Assembly: GCA_937960785.1 (NCBI GenBank)
Contig: CALGOZ010000115.1
Coordinates: 1 to 64,000, forward strand
DNA: 64,000 nucleotides
From: an uncultured Pseudogracilibacillus sp.
GTDB taxonomy: Bacteria; Bacillota; Bacilli; Bacillales; Amphibacillaceae
Direction of reading: 5' to 3'
Part shown: piece after piece, positions 36,214 through 45,626 of the stretch
How positions within the stretch are numbered: position 1 is the first letter of the stretch
Layout: each line of letters starts with the position of its first letter
Translations under genes and position numbers: made by a program
The notes under the pieces: generated by a model
Told to the model about the DNA's origin: nothing
The model's input: only the letters and a program-made list of their open reading frames with translations
Databases searched by the model: none

Positions 36214-36242
36214 AGTATAGTCAACAAGTGTGGTCGTTACAA
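36214..36242 (-). promoter_or_regulatory. Sigma-A promoter of the YitT gene
   Basis: On the minus strand, TTGTAA (36242-36237) and TATACT (36219-36214) are 17 bases apart, 43 bases before the start codon. Confidence 0.6.
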
Positions 36243-36324
36243 TTATAAATATATTTGTTGTAAAACGAAAATGTTTTAGCTAACATTAAAGTTAACGTAA
36301 ATATAGTAAGGAGTTATTAGCTAT

Positions 36325-36660
36325 ATGTCGAAAATTTATACGACGAAAGAGATTGAACAGATAGTTGATCAGTACATTTCTCAATTTGAGGAAGGTTACT
36401 TTTCCCCTCTAGCATTAACTGCTCGCTTATCGGAGGAAGTAGGCGAATTAGCGCGAGAAATTAATCATACTTACGGGGAAAAACCGAAAAAGCCGACGGA
36501 AGAAGTAAAAACAATTGAAGAAGAAATCGGTGATATTTTATTCGTGTTAGCATGTTTTACAAATTCCCTCGACTTAGATTTATCGAAAGCGTTCCATACA
36601 ACGATGACAAAATTTGAAGAAAGAGATAAAGACCGCTGGACGCGTAAAAATAAAGATTAA
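36325..36660 (+). CDS. ypjD: MazG-type nucleotide pyrophosphohydrolase YpjD
   Basis: This 111-residue all-helical MazG-fold enzyme probably hydrolyses non-canonical NTPs. Metal-binding acidic pairs are visible in RLSEEVGELAREINH and IEEEIGDILFVLACF, the EExxE and ExxD motifs of the family. It begins a set running into dapB, 21 bases downstream. Position matches B. subtilis ypjD. Confidence 0.9.
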   Translation: MSKIYTTKEIEQIVDQYISQFEEGYFSPLALTARLSEEVGELAREINHTYGEKPKKPTEEVKTIEEEIGDILFVLACFTNSLDLDLSKAFHTTMTKFEERDKDRWTRKNKD

Positions 36661-36681
36661 TGATAAAGTAGGAGGATTTTA

Positions 36682-37473
36682 ATGACAACATCAATCGTAT
36701 TAGCCGGTCCACGAGGTAAGATGGGACAAGAAGCACTTAAAATGATCACAAATACACCAGAGTTTAAACTCGTAGGTGTCATTGATCGTAAACGGGAAGA
36801 TATTTCTTTTGAAAAGGAGGATATCCCTGTATTTTACGATGCTGAACAATGTTTTACAAAGTTAAAACCAGATGTATTTATAGATTTAACGATTCCAGAA
36901 GTCGGGTTTTTACACACGAAAGCAGCTCTAGAAAATAAAGTCCGGGCTGTTGTAGGTACGTCGGGTTTTACTGAAGAAAACGTAAACGAGTTACGTTCGA
37001 TTGCAGAAAAGAACAAAACAGGCTGTATTATCGCTCCTAACTTTGCTTTAGGTGCGGTACTTATGATGGCTTTTGCAAAAGTTTCAGCTAAATTTTTCCC
37101 TGATGTGGAAATTATTGAAAAGCATCACGATCAAAAGATTGATTCACCATCGGGTACAGCGGTAAAAACAATCGAATTAATTCAAGAAAATCGTAAACCG
37201 AAAATCCAAGGTCATCCTGAAGAATACGAAACAGTTGAAGGGGCAAGGGGTGGAGATGTCGATGGTATTAAAGTACATAGTGTGCGTTTGCCGGGTCTTG
37301 TAGCTCATCAAGAAGTAATCTTTGGTGGCAAAAGCGAGCTTTTCACGATTAAACACGATTCTTTTCATCGAGAATCATTTATGGGTGGGCTGAAATTAGC
37401 AGTTGAAAAAGTAACGGAACTTGATTCGTTAGTATATGGTTTAGAACATGTCATGGGACTTGATTTTGTCTAA
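36682..37473 (+). CDS. dapB: 4-hydroxy-tetrahydrodipicolinate reductase
   Basis: This 263-residue NAD(P)H-dependent enzyme acts in lysine and diaminopimelate synthesis, and so in peptidoglycan and spore dipicolinate supply. It has GPRGKMGQEAL (nucleotide binding), VGTSGFTEE, IIAPNFALGAVLM and EKHHDQKIDSPSGTA with the catalytic His and Lys. In B. subtilis mgsA and bshB1 follow; here they are absent and bshA follows after 210 bases. Confidence 0.96.
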   Translation: MTTSIVLAGPRGKMGQEALKMITNTPEFKLVGVIDRKREDISFEKEDIPVFYDAEQCFTKLKPDVFIDLTIPEVGFLHTKAALENKVRAVVGTSGFTEENVNELRSIAEKNKTGCIIAPNFALGAVLMMAFAKVSAKFFPDVEIIEKHHDQKIDSPSGTAVKTIELIQENRKPKIQGHPEEYETVEGARGGDVDGIKVHSVRLPGLVAHQEVIFGGKSELFTIKHDSFHRESFMGGLKLAVEKVTELDSLVYGLEHVMGLDFV

Positions 37474-37683
37474 ACTTCTGCTTAATATATGATTGGAATT
37501 GTTACTATATAATAATTGTTTTAATTTGTGAACAAATGTATACAAAAGAAAAGTAAACATGGTATGATAATAACGTATGATTAAAAAAACTTATAATAAA
37601 CGTATAAAAATATTAAACGTTTATCTTTTGATGTTCAACAATCGTACACTATTGTCAGCGTACTCTAAAAAGGATGTATGAAC

Positions 37684-38811
37684 ATGATAAAAGTAGGCAT
37701 AACGTGTTATCCAACGATCGGTGGCTCAGGGATTATTGCAACAGAACTCGGTAAAATGCTAGCAGAACATGTTGGATACGAAGTGCATTTTATTACGTCT
37801 AGTTTACCTTTTCGTTTAGATTGTGTAAATCCAGAAATTCATTTTCATGAAGTGGAGATAAGTCATTATCCTGTATTTCAATACCCACCTTATGATTTAG
37901 CTTTAGCAGCTAAAATGGCGGAAGTAATCGATCGGGAACAGCTCGACATATTACACGTACATTATGCTATGCCTCATGCAATAAGTGCTATTTTAGCTCG
38001 AGATATCGCAAAACACGATGTAAAAATTGTGACAACCTTACATGGAACCGATATTACGGTCTTAGCTTTTGACAAAACGTTTAAAAAAATGATTACATAT
38101 GGTATAGAAAAATCGGATGCGGTAACAGCTGTTTCACAAGATTTAATAACTCGAACGAAACAACATTTGAAAGTTGACCAAAATATCGAAGTCATTTATA
38201 ACTTCGTAAATGAAGATGTATATTATAAAAAAAATGCCGACTATTTAAAACAACATTACCAAATAGAAGATGATGAAAAAGTGCTGATTCATATATCGAA
38301 CTTCCGAAAGGTAAAACGAATTCCCGATATAATTGAAACCTTTTACAATGTTCGAAAGAAAATAAAAGCAAAATTAATGTTAGTCGGCGATGGTCCGGAA
38401 TTACAAACAGCCTTCGAGTTAGTTGATCATTTCAACCTAAATGAAGATGTTTTATTTTTAGGTCGACAAAAGGATATTAGTAACTTATTATCAATCTCCG
38501 ATTTAATGTTATTATTATCCGAACAGGAAAGCTTCGGTCTTGTCCTTTTAGAAGCAATGGCATGTGAAGTACCGGCAATAGGAACGAATATTGGCGGAAT
38601 ACCGGAAGTAATTGTCCAAGGAGAAACAGGTTATCTTGTCGACTTAGGTGATGTTAAAACAGCTGCAAAAAAGGCCGTCGATCTTTTATCAGATGAAGAT
38701 CGTTTAAAACAGTTTCGGACATCAGCCTTTGAGCGGGCGAGAACTGTTTTCCATTCGAAGACGATTATTAAGCAATATATGAATTTATATAAACGATTAT
38801 TAAAAGAGTAG
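37684..38811 (+). CDS. bshA: N-acetyl-alpha-D-glucosaminyl L-malate synthase
   Basis: This 375-residue GT4-family glycosyltransferase makes GlcNAc-malate, the first step of bacillithiol synthesis. Signature regions are VGITCYPTIGGSGIIATELG at the N-terminus, TTLHGTDITVL, ISNFRKVKR and EQESFGLVLLEAMACEVPAIG (residues about 285-305). ATG 37684 is 9 bases after AAAAAGG; ATG 37678 is too close. The deacetylase gene bshB1, usually just upstream, is not in the window. The 200 bases before it hold no gene. Confidence 0.94.
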   Translation: MIKVGITCYPTIGGSGIIATELGKMLAEHVGYEVHFITSSLPFRLDCVNPEIHFHEVEISHYPVFQYPPYDLALAAKMAEVIDREQLDILHVHYAMPHAISAILARDIAKHDVKIVTTLHGTDITVLAFDKTFKKMITYGIEKSDAVTAVSQDLITRTKQHLKVDQNIEVIYNFVNEDVYYKKNADYLKQHYQIEDDEKVLIHISNFRKVKRIPDIIETFYNVRKKIKAKLMLVGDGPELQTAFELVDHFNLNEDVLFLGRQKDISNLLSISDLMLLLSEQESFGLVLLEAMACEVPAIGTNIGGIPEVIVQGETGYLVDLGDVKTAAKKAVDLLSDEDRLKQFRTSAFERARTVFHSKTIIKQYMNLYKRLLKE

Positions 38812-38825
38812 TGAAAGGTGAAACG

Positions 38826-40019
38826 ATGGAAATTCAACGAATTGACGCATTTAGAAAAGCAATTCCGCTTCTTAAAAGATTAAATCAAGCCGGCTTTGAA
38901 GCTTATTTTGTCGGTGGTTGTGTTCGCAATTACTTGTTAGGTGTTGACATTAACGATATCGATATAACAACAGATGCAACCCCCGAACAAGTGGAGAAAT
39001 TGTTTCACCAAGTTATTCCTGTTGGCGTAGAGCACGGAACAGTCATCGTCCGATTTCATGATCAATCTTATGAAGTAACGACCTATCGAAAGAAGGATGC
39101 TAACACCAATGAATTTCACTTTAGTGACCGCATAGACGAGGATTTACTGTATCGTGACTTTACGATGAATGCTTTAGCGATGGACATACATGGTCGCATT
39201 ATCGATTATGTTGAAGGAAAAAAAGCGATAAAAAATCGTCTTATCGAAGCAGTAAACGATGCTGAGAGTCGTTTTCGAGAAGATCCATTACGAATGCTTC
39301 GGGCAATTCGTTTTGTCGCTCAATTTAATTTTTCAATAGAAAGACGCACACTGCAAGCGATTAATAATTTACGTCACTTAATTGAAGGTGTGGCAATCGA
39401 ACGTATTAAAGACGAAACGGATACATTAATTAAGGGTCCTTATTTTAAAAAGGCACTATATTATTTACATCATACAAAATTAATTTATTCGCTACCCTTG
39501 TTCAAGGAACATAAACAATTTATCGAGATATTAGAGAAAGAAACGTCACATTTTGAATCTTTTTCTCATATGGTAGCATTGTTATATTACTACGATCGGA
39601 CGATTACTCCTTCACGTTGGATAAAAGAATGGAACGGTTCAAATAAAGAGAAAAAAGATGCTCAATTATTAACTGAAGCGCTTTTTGCATATGAAAAAGA
39701 CGGAATGACCCTCTGGATTGCCTATCGTTTACCAGAGGCTTTACATAAGCCCTTTGTAAAAATAATTGATACAATGGACGAAGGGTCGCTTTCAATCGAA
39801 CAACTTAGATATTTTACGAAAAACTTAACAATTCGTTCACGAGATGAACTAAAGGTTAACGGTTATTTATTAATGAAATGGTTTCCAAACCGTAAACGAG
39901 GGAAATGGTTAAAAGAAATGCTCGATGCAATCGAGTATGCAGTTGTAATGAATCAACTCGTGAACGAAGAAGAAAAGATAAAGGAATGGATTACATGTCA
40001 TCCACTCGCAACAGATTAA
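38826..40019 (+). CDS. cca: CCA tRNA nucleotidyltransferase
   Basis: This 397-residue class II enzyme adds or repairs the 3' CCA end of tRNA. It has FVGGCVRNYLLG, the catalytic NDIDITTDATPEQV, the RRxxT-like DFTMNALAMD and EDPLRMLRAIRFVAQF. ATG 38826 lies 6 bases after GAAAGGTGA; the GTG at 38811 overlaps the bshA stop but sits upstream of the ribosome site. It overlaps birA by 25 bases. Confidence 0.95.
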   Translation: MEIQRIDAFRKAIPLLKRLNQAGFEAYFVGGCVRNYLLGVDINDIDITTDATPEQVEKLFHQVIPVGVEHGTVIVRFHDQSYEVTTYRKKDANTNEFHFSDRIDEDLLYRDFTMNALAMDIHGRIIDYVEGKKAIKNRLIEAVNDAESRFREDPLRMLRAIRFVAQFNFSIERRTLQAINNLRHLIEGVAIERIKDETDTLIKGPYFKKALYYLHHTKLIYSLPLFKEHKQFIEILEKETSHFESFSHMVALLYYYDRTITPSRWIKEWNGSNKEKKDAQLLTEALFAYEKDGMTLWIAYRLPEALHKPFVKIIDTMDEGSLSIEQLRYFTKNLTIRSRDELKVNGYLLMKWFPNRKRGKWLKEMLDAIEYAVVMNQLVNEEEKIKEWITCHPLATD

Positions 40020-40966
40020 TACGACTGTTATCTCAACAAAAAGAAGAGTTTATTTCCGGACAGAAATTATCCGAATTACTTAATGTATCCCGCAGTGCGA
40101 TATGGAAACATATGAACGAATTAAAGAAAGATGGATACGTTATTGAAGGGGTCGCTAATAAAGGTTATCGTATTGTCAAATTGCCCAATATCGTTAGTGA
40201 AAATACGATTGCTTGGGGTTTAAATACTAATTGGATAGGTAAAAAAATCGTCCATCAAGAAAAAATTCCCTCAACGCAAATATTAGCCCATCAATTAGCC
40301 CAAGAGGGAGCAGAGCATGGTACAATAATCGTAGCCGACGAACAGACAGACTCTCGAGGACGAGTGAATAAACGTTGGTATTCGGCTAAAAATAAAGGGC
40401 TTTGGTTAAGTATTATTTTACGGCCAAGTATATTACCGTATTTAGCACCACAATTAACTTTATTAACAGCAACTGTTTTAGCCGATGTACTTCAATCACA
40501 CTGTTGTATTACTCCACAAATAAAGTGGCCTAATGATATATTAATTAATGAAAAAAAAGTAGCAGGTATACTAACAGAAATGCAAGCAGAGCAAGATCAC
40601 GTTTTATATGTAATCGTCGGAATTGGCTTAAATGTTAATCAGACGAATTTCAAAACAGATCTTAAAGACCGAGCAACCTCTTTATATTTACAAACAAATA
40701 AAAAGTGGGATCTGGTCCCGATTCTCCAGCAACTTTTACGTTCTTTTGAGCTAAAATATGATAATTATTTACTCGATGGTTTTCAAAGTGTAAAAGCAGA
40801 ATGGGAAACTTACGGATTTAAATTAAATGAACCGTTGAAAATAAAAACGGGCTCCGAAGAATTCGAAGCGATATTTCGAGGAATCGGGGAGGATGGGGCC
40901 CTGCTTGCCGAGCGACATGAAGGAAATATTCAAAAAATATATTCAGCAGAAATAGCTTGGTTTTAG
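39995..40966 (+). CDS. birA: Biotin protein ligase and biotin operon repressor
   Basis: This 323-residue bifunctional protein biotinylates carboxylases and represses biotin genes. It has an N-terminal winged helix (about 1-62, LLNVSRSAIWKHMNELKKDGY), a ligase domain with KWPNDILINEKKVAGILTE, and a C-terminal SH3-like domain. The biotin-phosphate loop reads SRGRVNKRW, where the family usually has GRGRxxRxW. ATG 39995 follows AAGGAATGG and gives a canonical N-terminus inside the end of cca. Confidence 0.93.
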   Translation: MSSTRNRLIRLLSQQKEEFISGQKLSELLNVSRSAIWKHMNELKKDGYVIEGVANKGYRIVKLPNIVSENTIAWGLNTNWIGKKIVHQEKIPSTQILAHQLAQEGAEHGTIIVADEQTDSRGRVNKRWYSAKNKGLWLSIILRPSILPYLAPQLTLLTATVLADVLQSHCCITPQIKWPNDILINEKKVAGILTEMQAEQDHVLYVIVGIGLNVNQTNFKTDLKDRATSLYLQTNKKWDLVPILQQLLRSFELKYDNYLLDGFQSVKAEWETYGFKLNEPLKIKTGSEEFEAIFRGIGEDGALLAERHEGNIQKIYSAEIAWF

Positions 40967-40976
40967 GAGGATTATC

Positions 40977-41777
40977 ATGTTAACTACATTAGATTTACTT
41001 AAGATGAAAAAAGATGGTAACAAAATTACGATGGTGACAGCTTATGATTATCCATCAGCAAAACAGGTCGAGGCTGCGAATGCTGATATGATTTTAGTTG
41101 GAGATTCGTTAGGTATGGTTGTCTTAGGTTATGATTCGACAACGAAAGTAACATTAGAAGATATGATCCATCATACAAAAGCTGTTAAGCGAGGTGCACC
41201 GAATACGTTTATCGCTGTCGATATGCCCTTTATGACTTACCATGCTTCAGTTGAACAATCCGTTAATAATGCTACAAAGCTTTTTCAAAAAACGGACGCC
41301 CATGCAGTAAAAATTGAAGGACGAACAGCTCATACCTTAACGTTAATAGAGCGTTTAACTGACGGTGGAATTCCAGTTATTGGACATTTAGGTTTGACAC
41401 CACAACACGTTCATGTCCTCGGTGGCTTCCGAGTGCAAGGTCGCGATGAAGCAACACGTCAAAAGATTAAAGAGGATGCTATAGCAATAGCTGAAAGTGG
41501 TGCTGTAGCAATTGTGTTAGAAGGAATTCCAGAAGACTTAGGAAAGGAAATTACAGAAGCTATTCATGTTCCTACTATCGGTATCGGGGCAGGTATTCAT
41601 TGTGATGGACAAGTCCTTGTATACCACGATATGTTAAAATATGGCACGGACCGTTTTCCTAAATTCGTTAAAAATTATGGTGATTTTGATACAATAGGAG
41701 TAGAAGGGATCGCTCGATATGTTGAAGAAGTAAAGAACAAACAATTCCCTACAAAAGATCATACGTACAATGCATAA
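40977..41777 (+). CDS. panB: 3-methyl-2-oxobutanoate hydroxymethyltransferase
   Basis: This 266-residue, metal-dependent enzyme makes ketopantoate in pantothenate and CoA synthesis. Visible features are MVTAYDYPSAKQVE, ILVGDSLGMVVLGYDST, AVKIEGR and IGIGAGIHCDGQVLVYHDML. It follows birA by 10 bases with an AGGAGG site and begins panBCD. Confidence 0.97.
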   Translation: MLTTLDLLKMKKDGNKITMVTAYDYPSAKQVEAANADMILVGDSLGMVVLGYDSTTKVTLEDMIHHTKAVKRGAPNTFIAVDMPFMTYHASVEQSVNNATKLFQKTDAHAVKIEGRTAHTLTLIERLTDGGIPVIGHLGLTPQHVHVLGGFRVQGRDEATRQKIKEDAIAIAESGAVAIVLEGIPEDLGKEITEAIHVPTIGIGAGIHCDGQVLVYHDMLKYGTDRFPKFVKNYGDFDTIGVEGIARYVEEVKNKQFPTKDHTYNA

Positions 41778-41806
41778 TAGTTGAAAGGATAAGCAGGTAA
41801 ATTACA

Positions 41807-42676
41807 ATGAAAATTATACGAACGATTAATGAAATGAAAACACAATTAAATAAAGTGAAAGATAAAAGTGTCGGCTTTGTTCCGACGATGGGCTATTTAC
41901 ACGAAGGACATCTATCATTAGTACGAAAAGCCCGTGAGGAAAACGATATCGTCGTCATGAGTATTTTCGTTAATCCATTACAGTTTGGACCAAATGAAGA
42001 TTTCGATCGATATCCTCGGGATGAAGAACATGATAAAACAGCCGCAGAACAATCAGGAGTCGATTTTCTATTTATTCCAACAGTTGACACAATGTATCCT
42101 GAGAAATTAAATATCGAAATCAAAGTTACAAAAGGTACTGACGTCCTTTGTGGTCGTTCTCGTCCAGGACATTTCGATGGTGTGGCAACGGTTTTAATGA
42201 AGTTATTTCATATCGTTGAACCAAACCAAACTTACTTCGGATTAAAAGATGCGCAACAATTTTCCGTCGTAAATACACTTATAACTCAATTAAACTTTCC
42301 GATTCGTTTAGTCGGTTTACCAACTGTTCGCGAAGAAGATGGTCTTGCAAAGAGTAGTCGTAACGTTTATTTATCGGAGAAGGAAAGAAAAGAATCGACA
42401 ATTTTATATAAATCATTACAACTCGGTCAGCAATTAGTTAAAGATGGTTGTAAAAACAGTAAAAAGATTGTCGAGAAAGTAAAGGCATATATTCACGAAA
42501 ATACAAGCGCAACAATTGACTATGTCGAGCTTTTAAGTTATCCTGACCTAAATCCAATAGAAGAGATTAATGAGCAAATTATTATAGCTATTGCTGTGCA
42601 TTATGAACGTGCACGATTAATTGACAATATTATTTTAAGTCCTGAAGGAAAGCAAATTGACACTATAATAAAGTAA
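41807..42676 (+). CDS. panC: Pantothenate synthetase
   Basis: This 289-residue ATP-dependent ligase joins pantoate and beta-alanine. Motifs are FVPTMGYLHEGHLSLV with the HxGH nucleotidyl-transferase element, VNPLQFGPNEDFDRYPRD, YFGLKDAQQFSVV and a KMSKS-like LAKSSRN. Second gene of panBCD. Confidence 0.97.
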   Translation: MKIIRTINEMKTQLNKVKDKSVGFVPTMGYLHEGHLSLVRKAREENDIVVMSIFVNPLQFGPNEDFDRYPRDEEHDKTAAEQSGVDFLFIPTVDTMYPEKLNIEIKVTKGTDVLCGRSRPGHFDGVATVLMKLFHIVEPNQTYFGLKDAQQFSVVNTLITQLNFPIRLVGLPTVREEDGLAKSSRNVYLSEKERKESTILYKSLQLGQQLVKDGCKNSKKIVEKVKAYIHENTSATIDYVELLSYPDLNPIEEINEQIIIAIAVHYERARLIDNIILSPEGKQIDTIIK

Positions 42677-42690
42677 GGGGAATAAAGATC

Positions 42691-43074
42691 ATGTTTCGTA
42701 CTATGATGAAATCAAAAATTCATCGTGCTCGGGTAACCGAAGCTGATTTAAACTATGTAGGAAGTATTACAATTGATGCTGATTTACTCGATGAAGTTGA
42801 TATTTTACCAAATGAAAAGGTTCAAATCGTAAACAATAATAACGGTGCTCGTTTTGAAACGTATGTAATTCCAGGAAAACGTGGCTCTGGGGTTATTTGC
42901 GTAAATGGTGCTGCAGCCCGGTTAGTCGAAGAAGGTGACGTTATTATCATTATCGCTTATGCTTTAGTAAACGATGAAGAATTGCACGACTTTCGACCAA
43001 AAATTGCGATTATGAATGAACATAACGAAATTGAACAGTTTATAGAAGAAGAACCGCCATTTACAGTTATGTAA
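42691..43074 (+). CDS. panD: Aspartate 1-decarboxylase
   Basis: This 127-residue pyruvoyl enzyme forms beta-alanine. It self-cleaves at the Gly-Ser bond in LNYVGSITIDADL (Gly24-Ser25). The tetramer-forming INNNNGARFETYVIPG region and GAAARLVEEGD complete the family pattern. In B. subtilis dinG and ypmA follow; neither is present here. Confidence 0.96.
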   Translation: MFRTMMKSKIHRARVTEADLNYVGSITIDADLLDEVDILPNEKVQIVNNNNGARFETYVIPGKRGSGVICVNGAAARLVEEGDVIIIIAYALVNDEELHDFRPKIAIMNEHNEIEQFIEEEPPFTVM

Positions 43075-43138
43075 AAGATTCACATTGTAGTTGTCATTAT
43101 TTAACAATTCATTTATAATAGAGAAGCGTGTTGATATT

Positions 43139-43672
43139 ATGATCCAAAATAAAATTCAAATTAACTGGAAAAGAGTACTTTTATATGTACTCTTGTTTTG
43201 TATTCTTATTATCATATTTTATTTAGTGTTAACTTTTAGGCAAATTTACAAAAGTAAAGTCGAACGATTCGATAAAGTTGAAGCTTTCGTTTATGAGCAT
43301 ACTACAGTCAATTCGATTGAAAATATAGAATATTTCCAAGATGAGGAAGGATATTATACATTAATCGCTGAAGATAGGACTGGAGAAAAAGTATATGTCT
43401 TTTTACGAGATGATAAAAAGTTTTCAAAAAATCATTTATACATCGTCAAAGCAAAGGATATGGTTGCTCCTGAAAGTTTGGAATCAGAATTAAAAAGCGA
43501 TTGTATAAGTTGTGAACTAATTCGTTCGACACCGGCAATGATTGACGGTATACCTTTATGGGAGTTAACTTATATCGATAATGACGATCGTTACGTAATC
43601 GAATATAAATATTTAGAAAATGGCAAAACTTATGAAAAATTACGCCTTTCTAGAAAATATAAAAAGGAATGA
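43139..43672 (+). CDS. ypmB: YpmB-like membrane-anchored protein (TseB family)
   Basis: This 177-residue protein has a short basic N-terminus, one membrane helix (about residues 12-34) and an extracytoplasmic PepSY-like domain pair. The B. subtilis homologue is involved in cell-wall elongation through PBP2A (TseB). I chose ATG 43139 so the membrane helix is close to the N-terminus; its ribosome site (GAGAAGCG) is weak. The frame is open from 43091. It lies immediately before aspB, as in B. subtilis. Confidence 0.8.
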   Translation: MIQNKIQINWKRVLLYVLLFCILIIIFYLVLTFRQIYKSKVERFDKVEAFVYEHTTVNSIENIEYFQDEEGYYTLIAEDRTGEKVYVFLRDDKKFSKNHLYIVKAKDMVAPESLESELKSDCISCELIRSTPAMIDGIPLWELTYIDNDDRYVIEYKYLENGKTYEKLRLSRKYKKE

Positions 43673-43677
43673 TGTAT

Positions 43678-44868
43678 ATGCAATTATCAAACCGCGTACT
43701 GGCGCTATCCCCATCATCAACATTAGCAATACAAGCAACAGCTAAACAATTACGAGATGAGGGTCATGACGTAATTGGGCTCGGGGTTGGTGAACCTGAT
43801 TTTAATACACCACAATATATACTCGATGCAGCTCAAGAGGCAATGAATAAGGGTGAAACAAAATATACACCATCCGGTGGAATCTTACCTTTAAAAGATG
43901 CAATCATCGAAAAATTGAAAGCGGATAACAATCTCACGTATACAAGGGATGAAATAGTTGTCACAACAGGGGCTAAATATGCTTTATACGCTTCTTTTCA
44001 AGCCTTATTAAACGATGGTGATGAAGTAATTATTCCAACACCTTATTGGGTGAGCTACATCGAACATGTAAAGTTAGCCGGAGGTGAGCCAGTTTTTATT
44101 GAAGGCTTTGAATCAAATGACTTTAAAATTACTGCCGAACAATTAGAAAAGGCAATTACTCCGAAAACAAAAGTATTAATTTTAAATTCACCGAGCAATC
44201 CGACAGGAATGATTTATACAGAAGAAGAGTTGAAGAAACTTGGCGAAATTTGCCTTAAACATAACTTAACCATTGTTTCCGATGAAATTTATGAAAAATT
44301 GATTTACACAGAAGACCCTCACATATCCATTGCCGCTATATCACCAGAGTTAAAAAAGCAAACGATCGTCATCAACGGGGTTAGCAAATCCCATGCAATG
44401 ACCGGTTGGCGTATCGGTTATGCAGCAGGACCAGAACATTTAATTAACGCAATGACAAACCATGCTTCTCATGCAGTGTCAAATCCGACCTCAATCGCAC
44501 AGTATGCAGCGTTAGAAGCTTATGCTAATAAAGAAGAAGATAATAAAATTTATGCTGAAATGAAGTCAGTTTTCTCCGAACGATTAGATTGTTTTTATGA
44601 ATTAATTAATGATATTCCGGGATTATCTTGTAGAAAGCCTAAAGGCGCCTTTTATATTTTTCCAAACGCTACTAAGGCTGTAGAAAGAGGAGGCTTTGAC
44701 TCGGTAGATGATTGGGTTAAAGCGCTTTTAGAGGAAGAAAAGGTAGCCCTCGTACCTGGAAGTGCTTTTGGAGCACCAGATAATGTGCGCTTATCTTATG
44801 CAACTTCTCTTGATTTACTAGAGGAAGCAGCAGAGCGTATTAAACGATTTGTTGAACGACATAGTTAA
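43678..44868 (+). CDS. aspB: Aspartate aminotransferase
   Basis: This 396-residue PLP enzyme of fold type I interconverts aspartate and oxaloacetate. Features are GLGVGEPDFNTPQ, KYTPSGG, VTTGAKYAL, NSPSNPTGMIYTEEE, SDEIYEKLIY and the PLP-lysine segment GVSKSHAMTGWRIGYAAG. ATG 43678 lies 10 bases after AAAAAGG; ATGs at 43669 and 43672 are alternatives overlapping the ypmB stop. Confidence 0.95.
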   Translation: MQLSNRVLALSPSSTLAIQATAKQLRDEGHDVIGLGVGEPDFNTPQYILDAAQEAMNKGETKYTPSGGILPLKDAIIEKLKADNNLTYTRDEIVVTTGAKYALYASFQALLNDGDEVIIPTPYWVSYIEHVKLAGGEPVFIEGFESNDFKITAEQLEKAITPKTKVLILNSPSNPTGMIYTEEELKKLGEICLKHNLTIVSDEIYEKLIYTEDPHISIAAISPELKKQTIVINGVSKSHAMTGWRIGYAAGPEHLINAMTNHASHAVSNPTSIAQYAALEAYANKEEDNKIYAEMKSVFSERLDCFYELINDIPGLSCRKPKGAFYIFPNATKAVERGGFDSVDDWVKALLEEEKVALVPGSAFGAPDNVRLSYATSLDLLEEAAERIKRFVERHS

Positions 44869-44873
44869 ATGAT

Positions 44874-44910
44874 AAAGTGTTTCTTCAGAGGAAGAAACAC
44901 TTTTTTCATG
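44874..44910 (+). terminator. Intrinsic terminator after aspB
   Basis: AAGTGTTTCTT pairs with AAGAAACACTT around CAGAGG (single bases flexible), followed by TTTT. Confidence 0.88.
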
Positions 44911-44936
44911 TTATACTGGTGTAGAGGTGTGCCGAA

Positions 44937-45626
44937 ATGGATGATCATAAACTTTCTTCATTACTACAAAACCAAATCGCTATTCCAGAAAAATTACTTA
45001 TAAACTATGCTAAAATAGGTTTAGATGAACAAGATGTAATGATCTTACTGCAATTGCATCGCTTTTTACAACGAGGGATTGACTTTCCAACACCAGGCGA
45101 AATAGCTAATACATTAACTATAGATGAAACGGAATGTTCGGCAAAGTTACGGGATTTATTCCAACGTAATATGATTGATATCATCGAATATAAAAATGAA
45201 CAAGGTAAAATTAGTGAAGCTTATTCTTTAGAACCACTATGGCAACGACTTTTAGGAAAGGAAAAAGATGTCGAGGAAAAAACTAGACAAGAAGAAGGGA
45301 ATTTATTCGTTTTATTCGAACAAGAATTCGGACGACCTCTTTCACCCTTTGAGATTGAGACAATTAGTGTTTGGCTCGATGATGATGGACTAAAGCCAGC
45401 ATTAATTGTATCTGCTTTAAGAGAAGCTGTTTTAATGGGGAAATTAAATTTTACATATATTGATCGCATTTTGCGTGAATGGAAACGTAAAGGAATCACC
45501 TCTGTTGAACAAGCAAAAGAAGCAACAGATAATTTTCGTAAAACAAAAACTGTTAAAAAATATAAACCTGAAAAACGGGATCGTTCAATTTATTTCAATT
45601 GGTTAGATGGGGATGGGGGAGCATAA
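44937..45626 (+). CDS. dnaD: DNA replication initiation protein DnaD
   Basis: This 229-residue primosome protein acts with DnaA, DnaB and PriA at origins and restart sites in Bacillota. The N-terminal winged-helix part spans about 15-100. The C-terminal DnaB2-type domain contains the conserved YIDRILREWKRKGI (about 178-191). The basic tail binds DNA. It overlaps nth by one base (TAATG). Confidence 0.93.
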   Translation: MDDHKLSSLLQNQIAIPEKLLINYAKIGLDEQDVMILLQLHRFLQRGIDFPTPGEIANTLTIDETECSAKLRDLFQRNMIDIIEYKNEQGKISEAYSLEPLWQRLLGKEKDVEEKTRQEEGNLFVLFEQEFGRPLSPFEIETISVWLDDDGLKPALIVSALREAVLMGKLNFTYIDRILREWKRKGITSVEQAKEATDNFRKTKTVKKYKPEKRDRSIYFNWLDGDGGA

